DNA of 64,000 nucleotides from Theocolax elegans (Eukaryota; Arthropoda; Insecta; Hymenoptera; Cerocephalidae), in the NCBI GenBank assembly GCA_026168455.1, contig CM047429.1:35200066-35264065 (forward strand), given 5' to 3'. Position numbers and translations under genes: made by a program. The notes below the pieces were generated by a model. It saw nothing but the letters and a program-made list of their open reading frames with translations. It made no database searches and was not told the DNA's origin. Below, piece after piece: positions 23,129 through 35,216 of the stretch; position 1 is the first letter of the stretch; the number at the start of each line of letters is the position of its first letter.

Positions 23129-24440
23129 GTAAGAAGAATAAGTTTCTTATGTTATTTTGATATCAAAAATATATACTTATTAATTTCAATTTCGGTATCC
23201 GAAAAAATAATATTAAACATTGTATTGTCTATAATGACCATTATACTGTTCTCAATAGTAGTAAGATATTCAATTTACTTCATTGACAAACTATCTATGC
23301 TGCCTTTCGCTGCTAAAATGCTTTTATATAAAATAAATATTAAAAATTGGACTGACTCGATTTCGTTTCAGCCAATGGAAAAATGGTTATAGATAAACTT
23401 TTAATTATAATTTTAATTAATTCGAAACTCCGGTTGGTAATAATTATAACTATACTAAAATTCTTCCCAGTAAACACAATATTTATTTATTTCCCAGAGG
23501 GAATTATGGTATAGGAACCCGATTAGGTTTAGTGTTAAGGTTAAATTAAAATACTCAATCTTGATATGTCAAATCAAAATTAAATTTATTTTCATAAAAT
23601 AATATTTCTAAACTATTTATTATTTAATTATTTCGAATCTAAAACTGAATGTGTGACATACGGTTTTTGTAGTCGCTGACCACGAATCTGTGATGAGAAT
23701 CTGAAAGTTTAGTGTAAGAAATAGCTTTCATTTATGCAAATTCAATTGTGGAAATACAAATTAAACTAAATTCTGTGGTAGAATTTGTAATTCTCTTATT
23801 AGGAGATAAAGTGCAATAACGTAAAATAATATACCTAAGAAGATATAAAGAACTTATAACGTTGAGAAGGTGAAAGTTATATAAATATAAATGATTATAT
23901 AAATAAATAAATGTCAGAACAACGATAATAAAAATTTAATTATATAAATATAATGCAGAATTGGCAAAATCGTGTAAAAAAGCTTATGATTTTGATGAAA
24001 ATTATAATAAAATTTACAGATCAAAAACTAAAAAAGTACGCAAATGAACAATTAAAATAAATAAATTAATATGCATTAATGAATTGGAGTTAAAGTCGGT
24101 GGAAGGAAGTTAATTAATGAGGCGAATTTCTGCTATAACAAATGACTGATTAAGGGCTTCGGTGTGAGGAGGTAAATAAGTTAAGTACATAGGAGAACAA
24201 AGGCATATACAACGTATATTGCCCCACACGAATCTATCGCAAGCTTTTAATAATTGATTTAGCTTTTACAAAGCGAATACAATGTCTTATGTACATGCAG
24301 CGAAATCGCTGTTACCTGTATCGACCAATCAAGGGTGGGTGTGTGTTTACCAATGCAGTATTCAGGTTGATGTGGGCAACATAAGCAAAACTGTCAAGGA
24401 TTATCACTTGTTTTATTTGCATTTAATTTAAGACCAGTTT
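23129..24440. other. Non-coding stretch (possible Vang intron)
   Basis: AT-rich, no other Vang exon and no repeat structure recognised. A TTTCGTTTCAG acceptor-like site lies near 23371 but what follows ends at a stop after few codons. Confidence 0.45.
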
Positions 24441-24946
24441 TCATGGCCTAGTATTGGTATCAGTATTTGCGTCTTCAGCAATACATTGAACGCCTAGATC
24501 GAAGTCAGCAGGATAAAACGAGTTATAAACCTGGGTGTCGATTGCAGAAATCATATTGGTTAATTGCTGCAAGACTAGTGGTATATCATTAATAAAGATG
24601 GAAAAAAGTACCGGACCAAGAAAATAACCTAAGGGAATTCTATGGTAATGCCGAGCCAACGCGACTGCACCCCAATTTCGACGGCTACAGCATACGAGCG
24701 ACCTACCAAATAATGAAAGATTTAATTAATGACTGCCTTATAGCATCCCAATTTCCTTAGTTTAGTTAGGAGAGGGCCATGAGGAACTGAATCAAATGCC
24801 TTTGAAAAGTCGAACAGTATTGGAATGGTAATTTTTCTGGAATTGATAGTACGCCTAATATCATCCCTAATTCCTAATAAGACGGTCTGAGTATCACACG
24901 GTTGCTTTACCTTGTACGACTCAGCAAGGAAAAAGAAAATTGACAT
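24441..24946 (-). pseudogene. Non-LTR retrotransposon (LINE) reverse transcriptase fragment
   Basis: Minus-strand pieces in two frames show RT motifs of LINEs: ILFDFSKAFDSVPH with the following LLTKLRKLG (24946-24722), then GPVLFSIFINDIP (24659 region) as in the usual GSVLGPLLFSIFINDIP box. In-frame stops and a shift separate the pieces, and the catalytic YADD block is not visible (FYPADFD stands near the expected place). The enzyme copies element RNA at a nicked target; this copy is dead and lacks the endonuclease domain. Confidence 0.8.
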
Positions 24947-25999
24947 CCTTTAAAACTTTGATAAAAAAGAGAGCTTTAGATATAGATTATATTTATTAAG
25001 CCTTAGTGTTTCACCCCATAAGACTCACATATTTGACTATAAAAGTAAATGATAGTAGTAAATGACAGTAGTGGTGAAAGTACAAAAGAATATACAATAG
25101 ATAAAGAAACGCAGAATACAATATACAATTGAAACGCGCCAAAAAATGAATAGACTGTCACAGTGAACGCAAACTGAAGGTTAAACCCTAAAATTACGAG
25201 GTCCTGAAAAATTATAAATAGCCGAAGATGGCGCGCTGTGTGCAACTAACGGTAAGAAAAGTGTAATCGGGTGAAGCCAGGGTTGACCAAGCGGAGAAGA
25301 GATTATCATATTTAGAAGGATCTCTTCGAAAAATGGGAGAGGTTTAGGCAAGGCATTCAGGAGCGTGGAAACAGATACTGCGAAAGAAACACGTTTCGTT
25401 TCTGTACGGAAAGGCGAGATCAGTAGAGGTTTGGGAGGGAGTTTCGAATGCCAGGTTAAGGGACGAAATGTACGAGACTCTCATAAAGATAAATAGAGGA
25501 TTTGGTTGACAGGGTTGCCAGATGGCGAGTTTTTCTCTTGGTTGCTCTCGTATAGTAAACATCATAATACGTTATAGAGAAAAGGAAAGAAAATCGCCAA
25601 CTGGTTTCTCTGTTGATTGCTATAATTTTGAAGGCGAGACTGGCAACGATGTACTCTGCATGAGGCCTCTGAAAGCCAACCCAGTTCTATGCGATAAGGT
25701 GTGACATGGTCTCTACCCGATACCGCCACAAGCAACCAAACAAATTCACCAACAACAATAAATAAACTCAAACTGATACAATATTAGCATAAATGTATGG
25801 GCTATCTAAGATTCACGAGAAAGATGTGAAATATAATTTGTCAAAAATTGTAGAAAGAATGATATCAGATTGTATTCGTAAATCGAAATCTTATGTTAAA
25901 TATAATGTAGAATTATATAATAATTTCAATAGATGTTATATCATTGTTCTCCAATGTACCAGAAGAATTAGTGCTTAAAAGTGTAAAACAATGTATCAC
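24947..25999. other. Non-coding stretch
   Basis: Several short open frames without recognisable motif. No repeats recognised. Confidence 0.4.
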
Positions 26000-26230
26000 T
26001 TATCCCATTAAAAACTAGGCAAAACTTGACAGAGACATCGAACAACGAACTATGCCATTCTTTGCATAACCAAAAAAAGATACCCGTATTTGTTCTTTTG
26101 TCGAGCACAAATGTTTATAACAAATTATTTAAACAAATGACCCAAAATTTTATAATTTTGCAAAACTGAATGCGAATATCAATTCTACCGACAAAAACAC
26201 GAGAAAAACCTACGTAACGATTTTTTGTCA
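26000..26230 (-). repeat. LTR-like repeat, copy a (left of piggyBac relic)
   Basis: Matches 27255-27480 in direct orientation (AACTAGGCAAAACTTGACAGAG..., TTTGCATAACCAAAAAA, CAAAACTGAATGCG). The right copy begins with TGTCACGTCCAGACTTG as in the Gypsy LTRs, so both may derive from a related LTR. The piggyBac relic lies between them. Confidence 0.6.
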
Positions 26231-26256
26231 GAGTTTAATTTGTTAGTGTAAAATAC

Positions 26257-27005
26257 CTATAAACAGTCGTGTGCAAAGTATTGTGTAAGTTTTAAGTGTT
26301 CATTACCGTGATCTTTTTTGCGTTTTTTGCAAATAGGTTTGCAGCACTTCGTACAGAACCATTCGGTTCTCGTTGAATACGTACCTATTCCGCATTTTTT
26401 CATACTTCCTTGTTTCATGATGTGTTCTGAAGCATTTTCAGGCTTTCTGTTTTTCCTGGGAATACATACCAATGATAGCCTTTCTGATTAACCTTTCTTT
26501 TCATCCGGATGGAGTTTATTGTAAGTCACCGTAGGGTTCGCTAAAGATGCTTGAATAAGTCATAAGAAGGCATCAGTGCATTACAGTGTTGATCATGGAG
26601 ATCGACACCACCCATGTGTTGATCGTACATGCCACTTTCGATTAATTCCCATATTTAGTTGAGAGAATGGATACGTGCTTGGAATCCATTACCGTAATGA
26701 AATTCAACCCTGAATTTGCTTCATGCTTAGAAATAGTGGTTCCTCTCAGCTTTTTGGCATTTCAACCTTCTCTTTCACGCAATTCTGCTGGACAGTGCCT
26801 ATTGATGATAAACCATTCTTCTTCAAATGTATCATTAGGTCTGGATTAGAGAAAAAGTTGTCGAAGTACACATGGTACTTACTCAAATCTTCTTTTTCGG
26901 TTCCTTCTAACAATGTAGGAAGTAATTGTATTACTACTCTTGAACCCAATCCAACAGAAGCTAAAACATTTTGTGTGCTATTCCCTGATTTATATCGTAT
27001 TTATA
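26257..27005 (-). pseudogene. piggyBac transposase C-terminal half, broken
   Basis: Minus-strand text in several frames: LGSRVVIQLLP, YHVYFDNFFSNPDLM (second catalytic aspartate block of DDE_Tnp_1_7), LSTKYGN, a DQHMGGVDLHDQ block (third aspartate) and a C-terminal cysteine-rich tail with CGIGTYSTRTEWFCTKC, as in piggyBac enzymes that cut at TTAA. N-terminal half and first aspartate are missing; frameshifts separate the parts at about 26740 and 26470. No TIRs attached. Different from the copy at 32556-34951. Confidence 0.8.
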
Positions 27006-27201
27006 TTGTAAATATATTGTAAATATCGAGGTCTTAGATGTATCCATCAGAAGAACAAAGTACCCACATCTTTATTCTAAACCTGATAGGCTTATTCCTA
27101 TCAGGATATAAGTGCGTAACTATGGGTATGAATATAAGCGCGTAATTTGAATAGAAATAAAAACAAATGATAATAGATAATAACTAAATCGCAATTAGGG
27201 C

Positions 27202-27480
27202 TGTCACGTCCAGACTTGTATTAACTACTATAAAAATGTTTACAAGAAAGCGAATGATCAACTTATTAAAAACCAGGCAAAACCTGGCAGAGATATCGAG
27301 AAACAAACTGCGCCATCCTTTGCATAACCAAAAAAATTCCCGTGTTTTTTCTTTTGTAGAGTACAATTGTTTATAACAAATTATTTAAATAAATAACCCA
27401 ACATTTTATAATCTTACAAAACTGAATGCGGATATCAATTCTATGGACAAAAACACGACAAAAACCTACGTAATGAGTGG
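27202..27480 (-). repeat. LTR-like repeat, copy b (right of piggyBac relic)
   Basis: Begins TGTCACGTCCAGACTTGTA on the plus strand, closely like the start of the LTRs at 6584 and 8016, then diverges from them but matches 26000-26230 from about 27255. Confidence 0.6.
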
Positions 27481-27559
27481 AAAGCTTTTGCACTAGTGTA
27501 AAGGACTCCATTCGGGGAGGTCCTCATTTTCAATATGTTGAGTGGAGGGTTTTGCCAAT

Positions 27560-28480
27560 GTAAAATTTTTGTGGGCGATGTGATAGAGAAGTACTGTTTC
27601 TCCAGAATGTGATCAATATCTTTGCGCCTTCTTATTGCTTTGAAAAGGGACGGAAAAAATACGTCCGAAACGTTGGCAAGAAAAATATATGGTTCGAAGA
27701 GATCAATAAAGCCTTATTTTTTATGAGAAAATGATGTACATATTTTGGAACAGTATGGTCTATGAATCAATTAGATAGAACTTTGAATTTTAGTGTTCAT
27801 CATATGAAAGTAAAGCTTCTATGCGTCATATTATCTTTGTCAAGCATAATGAATTATGTTTAAATAGCTTAAAATAAGACATCGGAAATCAGCACTTACT
27901 TATCACCATAACCTTCCAAATTAGTTGACTTTTGAAACTTTTATACTTTTTTTTCTTGATTAAATATATTTTACGTTCTTATATTTATAAATCTACATTT
28001 CTTAACTTATTTGAAATATGATTTTTTTTCATTTATAAAAGACTCAAAGTTTTGTTCAAATATAATAATTTAAAACTCTTTTCCACAATACGGCACTGTT
28101 CCGTAATTAGTACTTTTAGCTTAATTTAAAACAGCATGGAATAAAAACTATCTTATCTGTAGTAAATAAATTAAATAATATCATAATTAAAGGCAAAGTT
28201 AAAACAGATAAAAATACTCTAAATAACGTTGTGTATAAATTAAATTGTGTCAACTGTAATGTTTCTTATGTAAGACAAACTAATAGACAAATTATTACAC
28301 AAGTTAATGAACATAAGAAAAGTAAAGATTCGGTTGTTTTTTAACATATACAGAATAATAATCATAAATTTAATTGGGAGAGTTTGGTAAAACAGTGACA
28401 TCTGAAATGGTGCACATAAATTTAGAGAAAAATTTAATAAACAAACAAGAAGACTTAATTAAATTTAAATAGACAATATA
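27560..28480 (+). pseudogene. Penelope-like element relic (terminal repeat and GIY-YIG piece)
   Basis: At 28225-28480 a plus-strand reading shows VVYKLNCVNCNVSYV..TNRQI, then NEHKKS, NNHKFNW, TSEMVHINL and NKQEDL, in the order seen in the Penelope GIY-YIG endonuclease domains at 44180-44746 and 49729-50172. The GIY-YIG tyrosine-glycine core is altered (SYVRQ for SYIGQ) and stops interrupt it. Upstream, 27633-27680 has a worn hammerhead-like unit. No reverse transcriptase is visible. Confidence 0.65.
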
Positions 28481-29384
28481 TGCATTTTATATTTAAAATG
28501 AAAACTCGTTAAATTGGGCGACTATATTGTATACAAACTTGTGCGTCATCAACAGAAAAAATGTAAACTTCACTCATTCTCGATTCATTAATGTATAAGT
28601 CGGTGCGATTTGTACATATATCATATATAATAGAAAATTTGCGTTGTATATATATCTATTTTGATGTTTCTTTGTTGATAATGAGGAAAAAGGAAGCTGA
28701 AATTTAAATCGACTTGCGCCGAAATTTTTATATACAAATTACGGTGTTTATATTAGAAGGTATATTATAATTCCCTTATTTCTTAAATCTTTTTAATTTT
28801 ATTCGAGTTTTATTTCGAAATCAAATTTTTTTAGACAGTCTGAAGAGTGTGGCATTAATCACCGAAAACTTACAAAAAGAGAAGAATATGTTAAAAATTT
28901 TTTCACCTTTCCTTTCTTATTTGACTGGGGAAGATCGATAAATTTTCAACTCAATCAATATGATCTATCTATGGTACTTGAGCACTGTAACTTATAATCT
29001 TTGATGATGAATCCCATGCGTATCACTTTTTCTTTCCAACGAATATTGAATTGGGTGAGAATCAAGTCAAATTACTCGGTGTTAAGATTTTATTCACCCC
29101 GAATTAATCCAAACAGTTACGGTCGATTTGCCAATGTGTTCACACTCTTAACAGTTTCATAAACGCGTGTTCTCGTTAAAGGTCTAATCATGCCACACTT
29201 TGATTAAGCATGTGCTGTGTAGGACGATATTAACCAAACTAAGAATTTGAAGCTGCAATTTGACACTGTTGTCTGATTTATCTTGAGAAGTTTGCCTAGA
29301 TATGAGCAAGTTACACTCTTTAGGCTATACTTAAGGTAGCTGTCATTCGAGTCTATATGTGCATTTTTTATTGGTTTTGCAGAA

Positions 29385-29394
<10 letters not shown>
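28481..29394. other. Non-coding, with half of a MITE at 28893-28970
   Basis: 28893-28970 matches one arm of the MITE at 31513-31717 (CACCTTTCCTTTCTT...GGGGAAGATCGATAAATTTTC). Otherwise nothing recognised. Confidence 0.55.

Positions 29395-29427
<33 letters not shown>
29395..29427. repeat. (TC)n microsatellite
   Basis: About 33 bp of TC repeats with one interruption. Confidence 0.95.
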
Positions 29428-30506
29428 TTGTGTATATATATTCATTCCGTTAATTTCGCAAACATATAAAGCTCGAAATTCCAAACAACTTTTCTATTAG
29501 ACAAATTTTGATTTGAAGCTTATTTTTTAAGATATTATTAATTAAATATTATTAATTCGAAAGCGGTGCGTGGAGGGAGCGCCCGGAGAGGTGAAGCATA
29601 TTGGTTAATTCATTTGTTATTCAACACGTTAATATGCGACAAAATTAAGAGAATCGGGAGATAAAAAAATGGCCGATAAGGAAATGTCAAGCCTTATTAT
29701 TTCATTATTTAATTATTTAATTGCTTTACGCATTTTAAATAATTTATTATTTAATAAATTAATACCAAGGATATCTTAGAAACCACTTCATCGAATAAAC
29801 TGACATTTTAACAATAATGATTCTAATCCAATTAAATGAAACAGAATTTCGTAATTAAATTCGAAATGTTAATGTCAATTATTATATTAAAAAACTAATT
29901 ATTTAGTTGTTTATTAAACAATTTTTTAATTTTTCTGAATAACTTGACAAGTATAATTTTTTTTACTATATTATAACACAGTCTATTTCATTTAAGTGGA
30001 TTAAAAATTTTGAAAAGTTACTGCTAAAATATTAGTCAATAATTCAGACCACAACCAATAATGTAGTCGGTCCTTTGACAACCTCTCACTTGTCCATTGT
30101 CATTAACTTAGCGTCACCTACGGTCTGCGACGTTATTATCAGTACCAAAACTGCGGCTATTTTCGGAACGAGTGGTAAATCTAAGGTTTTTGCTTCCCCT
30201 ATTTGACCACGAGAAATTTATCTTCTCAAGAAGAAAACTCTACAATATGTGTCGTGAATTAATTCGATATAAATGAAATTAATAGATCTGTAATAAATGC
30301 AAAGCTATTGGGATTACTAGAGATTCAGAGTGAGAAGCATTCTGATGCGCCAAGTGTATGCGCGCGTGCGTGAGAAAAAGAGAGACGGTGCGAGGGTTTC
30401 TGACCTCTCCCGTGCACGTGTTATTATGCCAGGATACCGCGCGCATCCCGATGCCGGTCGCGGGTCGCGTATTCGCACACCTGGCCAGGACTTACCTGTT
30501 ACGAAG

Positions 30507-30508
<2 letters not shown>
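29428..30508. other. Non-coding stretch
   Basis: No gene recognised. 29650-30050 is very AT-rich; 30340-30490 turns GC-rich with GCGCGC words and could be a promoter or LTR piece, without proof. Confidence 0.4.

Positions 30509-30547
<39 letters not shown>
30509..30547. repeat. (CT)n microsatellite
   Basis: About 38 bp of pure CT. Confidence 0.95.
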
Positions 30548-30549
<2 letters not shown>

Positions 30550-30559
30550 ACTTGACCTA

Positions 30560-30900
30560 TTGCAAATCTTGATCATTTCGCAAAAGTCTGTGATCGTTTA
30601 GTTACTAGGCAAATAATTGATCATCTGTAATTAAATAACATTCTATCATCCTATCAGTCCAGGTTTCGCACTTCATATAGGACACAAACTGCTTTATTGA
30701 AGGTGACTGATAATTTTTTATTGGCTATGGATAGGCGTGTGATTACGTTTTTATTGTTATTTGCCTTTAAGAAGGCCTTTGATACAATTAGTCATGCTGA
30801 ATTGTTGAGCACGTTTAAGCATTTTAATTTCGAAAATGACACCATTGAACAGTTTCATTCTTATCTTAATAACCGCTCCCGTAGAGTAGTTGAAAGACCT
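30560..30900 (+). pseudogene. LINE reverse transcriptase fragment
   Basis: Plus-strand reading gives text like QSRFRTSYRTQTALLKVTD followed by FAFKKAFDTISHAELLSTFKHF, the N-terminal fingers and first-aspartate region of LINE RTs (usual form LLDFSKAFDTI.H). The key aspartate of that block is retained only in FDT; the upstream LLDFS is changed. The frame ends by joining the Gypsy integrase relic near 30900, so the rest of the RT is lost. Confidence 0.75.
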
Positions 30901-30957
30901 TGGCAGGTAGTCGCAAGTGATGTGAATCGACCACTACCCACGGATTCGAGTACATTC

Positions 30958-32115
30958 TAGTCTTCCAAGACTTATTTACGCGCTGGATTGAAGCGGTTCT
31001 AGTTAGAAAGGCAAACGCAAAGAACATCGTAGAGGAGTTACACAAGCGCGTCCTGATACGTTTTGGCACGCCGAAGATATTTCACTCCGATAATGGGACC
31101 GAATTAAAAAACAAGATGGTCGACGACTATTTCAAAGCGAAAGGGGTGTACCATACGACGACACCACCTTACCTTCCTCGAGCAAACCCAGTGGAAAGAT
31201 CTAGCCACGCCCTAAAAACGATAATCGCATCGTATATAAGAGGAAAACATAGTAGCTGGGACGTTAAGTTCGCAGAGTTGGTGTTTGCAATAAACTCCGC
31301 GATTTAGAGCTCGACAGGATGGAGCCCGGCAATGTTGAATTACGGTTGACAGCCAGAACCGCCAAATACGGACCGGCGAGAACAAGAACAACTCGCCCAG
31401 GAAAGGTTTGATCAATAATGACTCCGAGATTGGTCCGAGCGGCTATCAAGGCTAACAGAGTTGCACAAATTCATGTTGTTGATTTGATTTTATCACTCGG
31501 TGGTTTATTCAATTAGGTTGATTGAAAATTTTTCGATCTTCCCGAGTCAAGTGTGAAAAAGGAAAGGATAAGTAAAAAAATTTATTTCCTTATGAGTTTT
31601 ATTTCCTTTTTTAAACGTTATGTTACAAAAGGAAATAAATGTGTTAAATTTTTTTACTCATCCTTTCCTTTTTCACACTTGACTTGGGAAGATCGACAAA
31701 TTTTCAATCAACCTAAGAGTTGCATAAAGTAGCATCAGATAATGTCGCAGCGGCTCAAGCAAGACAAACCGTATATTTCAACGCCGGGCGACGAGATGGA
31801 AACTTTGAGACAGGCGACCTTGTTTGAAAGAAAAATACAGTCCAGTCCTTCAACATAGGAAAGGTAACCTCTAAGTTGGCAATGAAGTACGTAGGCCCTT
31901 ACATAGTTGTCTAGGCAAAAGGTTCGAACACGTACATTATTCTTGACTGGCAAACTCGCTGGTATGAAACTATACCTTATAAGGAGCGCGAGTGCCCATC
32001 GGAAGAGCTCGCATATGATCGCGAAAACCCGCGAGCAAGCCGCGTAAGGACTAATAATGTTCCGACGCACAAGCTTGTTAAGGAGAGACAGGATAGATTA
32101 CGCGAGTCACTGTAA
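30958..32115 (+). pseudogene. Ty3/Gypsy integrase fragment, split by a MITE
   Basis: 30970-31310 reads as the integrase core: FTRWIEAVLVRKANAKNI, then FHSDNGTELKN (second aspartate), PPYLPRANPVER with its glutamate, and WDVKFAELVFAINS. A TAG follows at 31305, then PAMLNYG. The frame resumes after the MITE at 31513-31717 with text on AQARQTVYFNAGRR, FETGDLV and KYVGPYIV, the C-terminal integrase region, to a TAA near 32115. Stops and the MITE make it dead. It belongs to a different Gypsy family from the element at 1-7009. Confidence 0.8.
31513..31717. mobile_element. MITE with 85-bp TIRs, about 205 bp
   Basis: Arms start AATTAGGTTGATTGAAAATT and include GATCTTCCC and AGTGTGAAAAAGGAAAGG; few mismatches. 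Inserted in the integrase relic. A half copy lies at 28893-28970. Confidence 0.9.
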
Positions 32116-32555
32116 ACATGCGCGTCGCCGGTACCGCCTTCCTTAGATTCCTTAGATCCCGTGCAAATGAGCGTACTAGTGTCTAGTGCACAGCTTCAGC
32201 GACTCCCCAGGAACCATGCTTGCACGGCGAAGTTGTCACGTATAAGAGAACGTGACAGAGGGGAATGCAGCGGGCATAAACGCTCCTCCGAGAAATATTG
32301 ACAGGAACGTGATGCACCACTCGCGAGCCGCTGAAGCCGTAATGATAGCTTTCTTCTCGACTATTTTTATAATTGATTATTGGCATATCTCTCCCGCACG
32401 CGACTGCGAGGAGATCGGTACGAGATCATGATCGCGTACGCGTGCAATAGAGAAGGCGCGAGTAGCCTCTGGTAGTTACATTTCGTCGTAGGACCTCACG
32501 CGGCCACTTCTTATATTGTTATTTGCTTTATGTCTTTGTAACGCTGTTTTATGTT
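32116..32555. other. Probable 3' region or LTR of the Gypsy relic
   Basis: Follows the integrase stop; contains TGTCACGTATAAGAG near 32235 that may start an LTR. The piggyBac copy interrupts it at 32556. Nothing else recognised. Confidence 0.35.
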
Positions 32556-34951
32556 TTAACTTTTTAAGGACGGGGACTGGTCGATATATCGACCACTTTG
32601 ATATTATATTATTTTGGAATTGTTTTGGGGGAAATATTTTTTTTATTCGGTATTTCGACTTGCAAATTTGGTATACCAACGTATTTTAATGCTTTGAATA
32701 CGAAACAAATAGTGTTGAGTTTGATGAAACACATTTTCATAGTAATTATTTGAACTATTTATTACTATTTGTTTCTTGGCAGATCAACACATAGTTATTT
32801 TTTCTTGCGGAAGATTTTTTATTGATAATATTCTTATTATTTCATCATTCTCTTTATTTACTAAGTTGTCAAAAAAATACAAGCATTTATTATTGATAAA
32901 ATGGCTGATATTGAAACTTGGAGTAATGGCGAGTCTGAAACTGAAATACAAAATTTGGAGAATGAGGAAATTCATGAAGTTGATTTGGTAAAAAATGATT
33001 ATGATGAGACTCAAATTTTTGAAAACGCATATTTTTATCCATCAATCAAAGATTTTCAAGGTACTTCTAAAATAAATCCTAGCATCCCTATATCGGGGAA
33101 TAAAGCAATCAATTACTTTAATAACTTTCTTGATTCCCCTCTGAGTGAAAGAATTATAGATGAGACGAATCGCTATGTAAGTCAGAATCATGAAGATCGG
33201 CAAGCCCATCAGAAAACTTGGTCTCCTTTTACAAAAGATGAATTTGAATGTTTTCTTGGCCTTTCAATTCTATTGGACCAAATTCAAAAAGGTGACTTGA
33301 AAGGTCTAAAGATCCTCTGCTTTATACTTTAATTTTCGGTCAAATAATGTCTCGTGATAGGTTTCTTCCAATCTTACACCATTTACATTTTCATGATAAT
33401 AAAGATAACTCGGAAATCGCTCACCATCCTTTAGTGAAAATAAAACCAAAAATATACTATCTACAAAGTAAATTCTCGGCAGCTCTTATTCCAGGCAAAC
33501 ATTTGTGCATAGATGGAAGCCTAGTAATATGGAAAGGTAGGCTTCGATTCAAGCAGTATATTTCTTTAAAAAGAAATCGGTTTGGCATCAAACTTTTTGA
33601 ATTAGTAGACTATGAGACTGGATTCATTTTGGGTTTTATTGTCTACACTGGCGCTGATACTGATTAGCAGAAGTTTGATTTGGGTGTTACTGGGGATATT
33701 GTCGCTCATTTCTTACAACCTTATTTTTACAAGGGTCATATCATATACATAGATAACTGGTATACATCTCCCATATTAGCAGAATTTTTGCATGATCGCG
33801 ATACAGGAATGTGTGACACGGTAAGAACGAATAGAAAAGGAATGCCAAAATTAGAAAATAAATTAGAGCGAGGTGAAGTTCAAGTTGCTCATAATAATTT
33901 GTGGATGACAATTAGGTGGCAAGATAAGTGTAGTGTTTGCATGCTTACAACTGTGCACGAACCTGAGTTCTGTACCACTGGTAAAAAATTCTATCAAACC
34001 AATGAGGATATTATAAAACCACGATGCATTCATGAATACAACCAAAATATGGGTGGTATTGACAATGTAGATAGACAATTGTCTATAACCGAAACGGTTA
34101 GAAAAACAATGAAGTGGTATCGCAAGTTATTTTTCCATCTTATTGATCTAAGTTTACCTAATGTTCATTCTTTATATAAAATGAAAAATGAACGACCAAT
34201 GCCCTTTCCTTCATAACGAATATCGGTTGTTAAATCATTACTGAAATTGGATAATATTAATAATAGTATTTCTCATCTTGTTAGCCTTCCTACTCGATTA
34301 GCTGGTCGTCGTTTTGCAAGGTTTGCTACAAGTCGAAGTTGTGACTTGTGTGCTTTACGTAGAATTACTAGTCAAACAAAATATATGTGCTCTGATTATG
34401 ATATTATACCTTTATGCGTAGGTCCATGTTTTGAAGAATATTACACAAAAGAGACATTATCAGAAAGTCAAATATTTAGAGGTGAGAGACAAGGGGACTC
34501 GCGGAAATCAAGCACCCCAAAGAGATCAAATTTTCGCCACATCCACGCTGTTGATTCTAGGTCATGCTAAGAGCGAAAACTAATATATTTTTTCATAATA
34601 CATGAGTGATAAAAATGCATGTAATGCATATCATTTTTGGATATCATTTTTGGACTACATTAGTACAAGTAATGAAGTTGACCTTGAAATACAATTTACA
34701 AGGTGAAGGATGTCTTCTGAACATTTTTTGATATTTTTTTCGTATTCAGCGCATTCAAATACGTCTAAAAGCACTTCTAACTCCAAATTAAATTTTTAAC
34801 ATTGGACTTTACGTTCCAGACGGGACTGGTCAATATATCGACCACCAATTTTGTCAGGCACTCCACGTGACATGTTTTTGTTCTATGCACAAATATTGTG
34901 TAGAAAAAAAGTCGAATTTCAACGTTCAAATCCCCGTCCTTAAAAGGTTAA
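32556..34951 (+). mobile_element. piggyBac element with TTAA target duplications
   Basis: TTAA at 32556-32559 and 34948-34951 frame a 2388-bp element. Terminal inverted repeats CTTTTTAAGGACGGGGA (left) and its near-exact inverse (right) are about 17 bp. Near both ends lies a palindrome, TGGTCGATATATCGACCA at 32578-32595 and a one-base variant at 34827-34844, probably subterminal binding sites for the transposase. Transposase relic inside in the same direction. Confidence 0.93.
32901..34570 (+). pseudogene. piggyBac transposase (PGBD4-like), three lesions
   Basis: Starts at an ATG with an acidic N-terminus (GESETEIQ..., 32901). First block NPSIPISGNKAINYF...FLGLSILLDQIQ; then after a frameshift near 33330, RFLPILHHLHFHDN, CIDGSLVIWKGR (first catalytic aspartate), GFILGFIVYTG; stop at 33665; IIYIDNWYTSP (second aspartate), MGGIDNVDRQLS (third), stop at 34214; and a C-terminal cysteine-rich region with CDLCALRR...CSDYD...LCVGPCFEEYY, the zinc finger typical of piggyBac. 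All three aspartate blocks survive, so the copy is young: one frameshift and two nonsense codons inactivate it. The enzyme family excises and inserts precisely at TTAA. Confidence 0.92.
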
Positions 34952-35216
34952 GTAATAAATAGTTCTTTTAATAATGAATCGATAGCGAATAAGTCTGATT
35001 ATTATTTACCGTCGTTTATTATTCCCTTTATCCATTTCAGGGACGATCGCAACGCCTGCAGTTAAATAAGTACGCGGAATCGCGGTTGTAACGGACATGG
35101 CAACGGTAGGTCGTGCGAGGGATTGGCTGGTTTGAATTCGCTGCGCACTTTCGGGATAATGCCGAGAGAATTTAACTAGGCAGTGCCTAAGCAATTACTC
35201 CTTATACCCAATGGAA

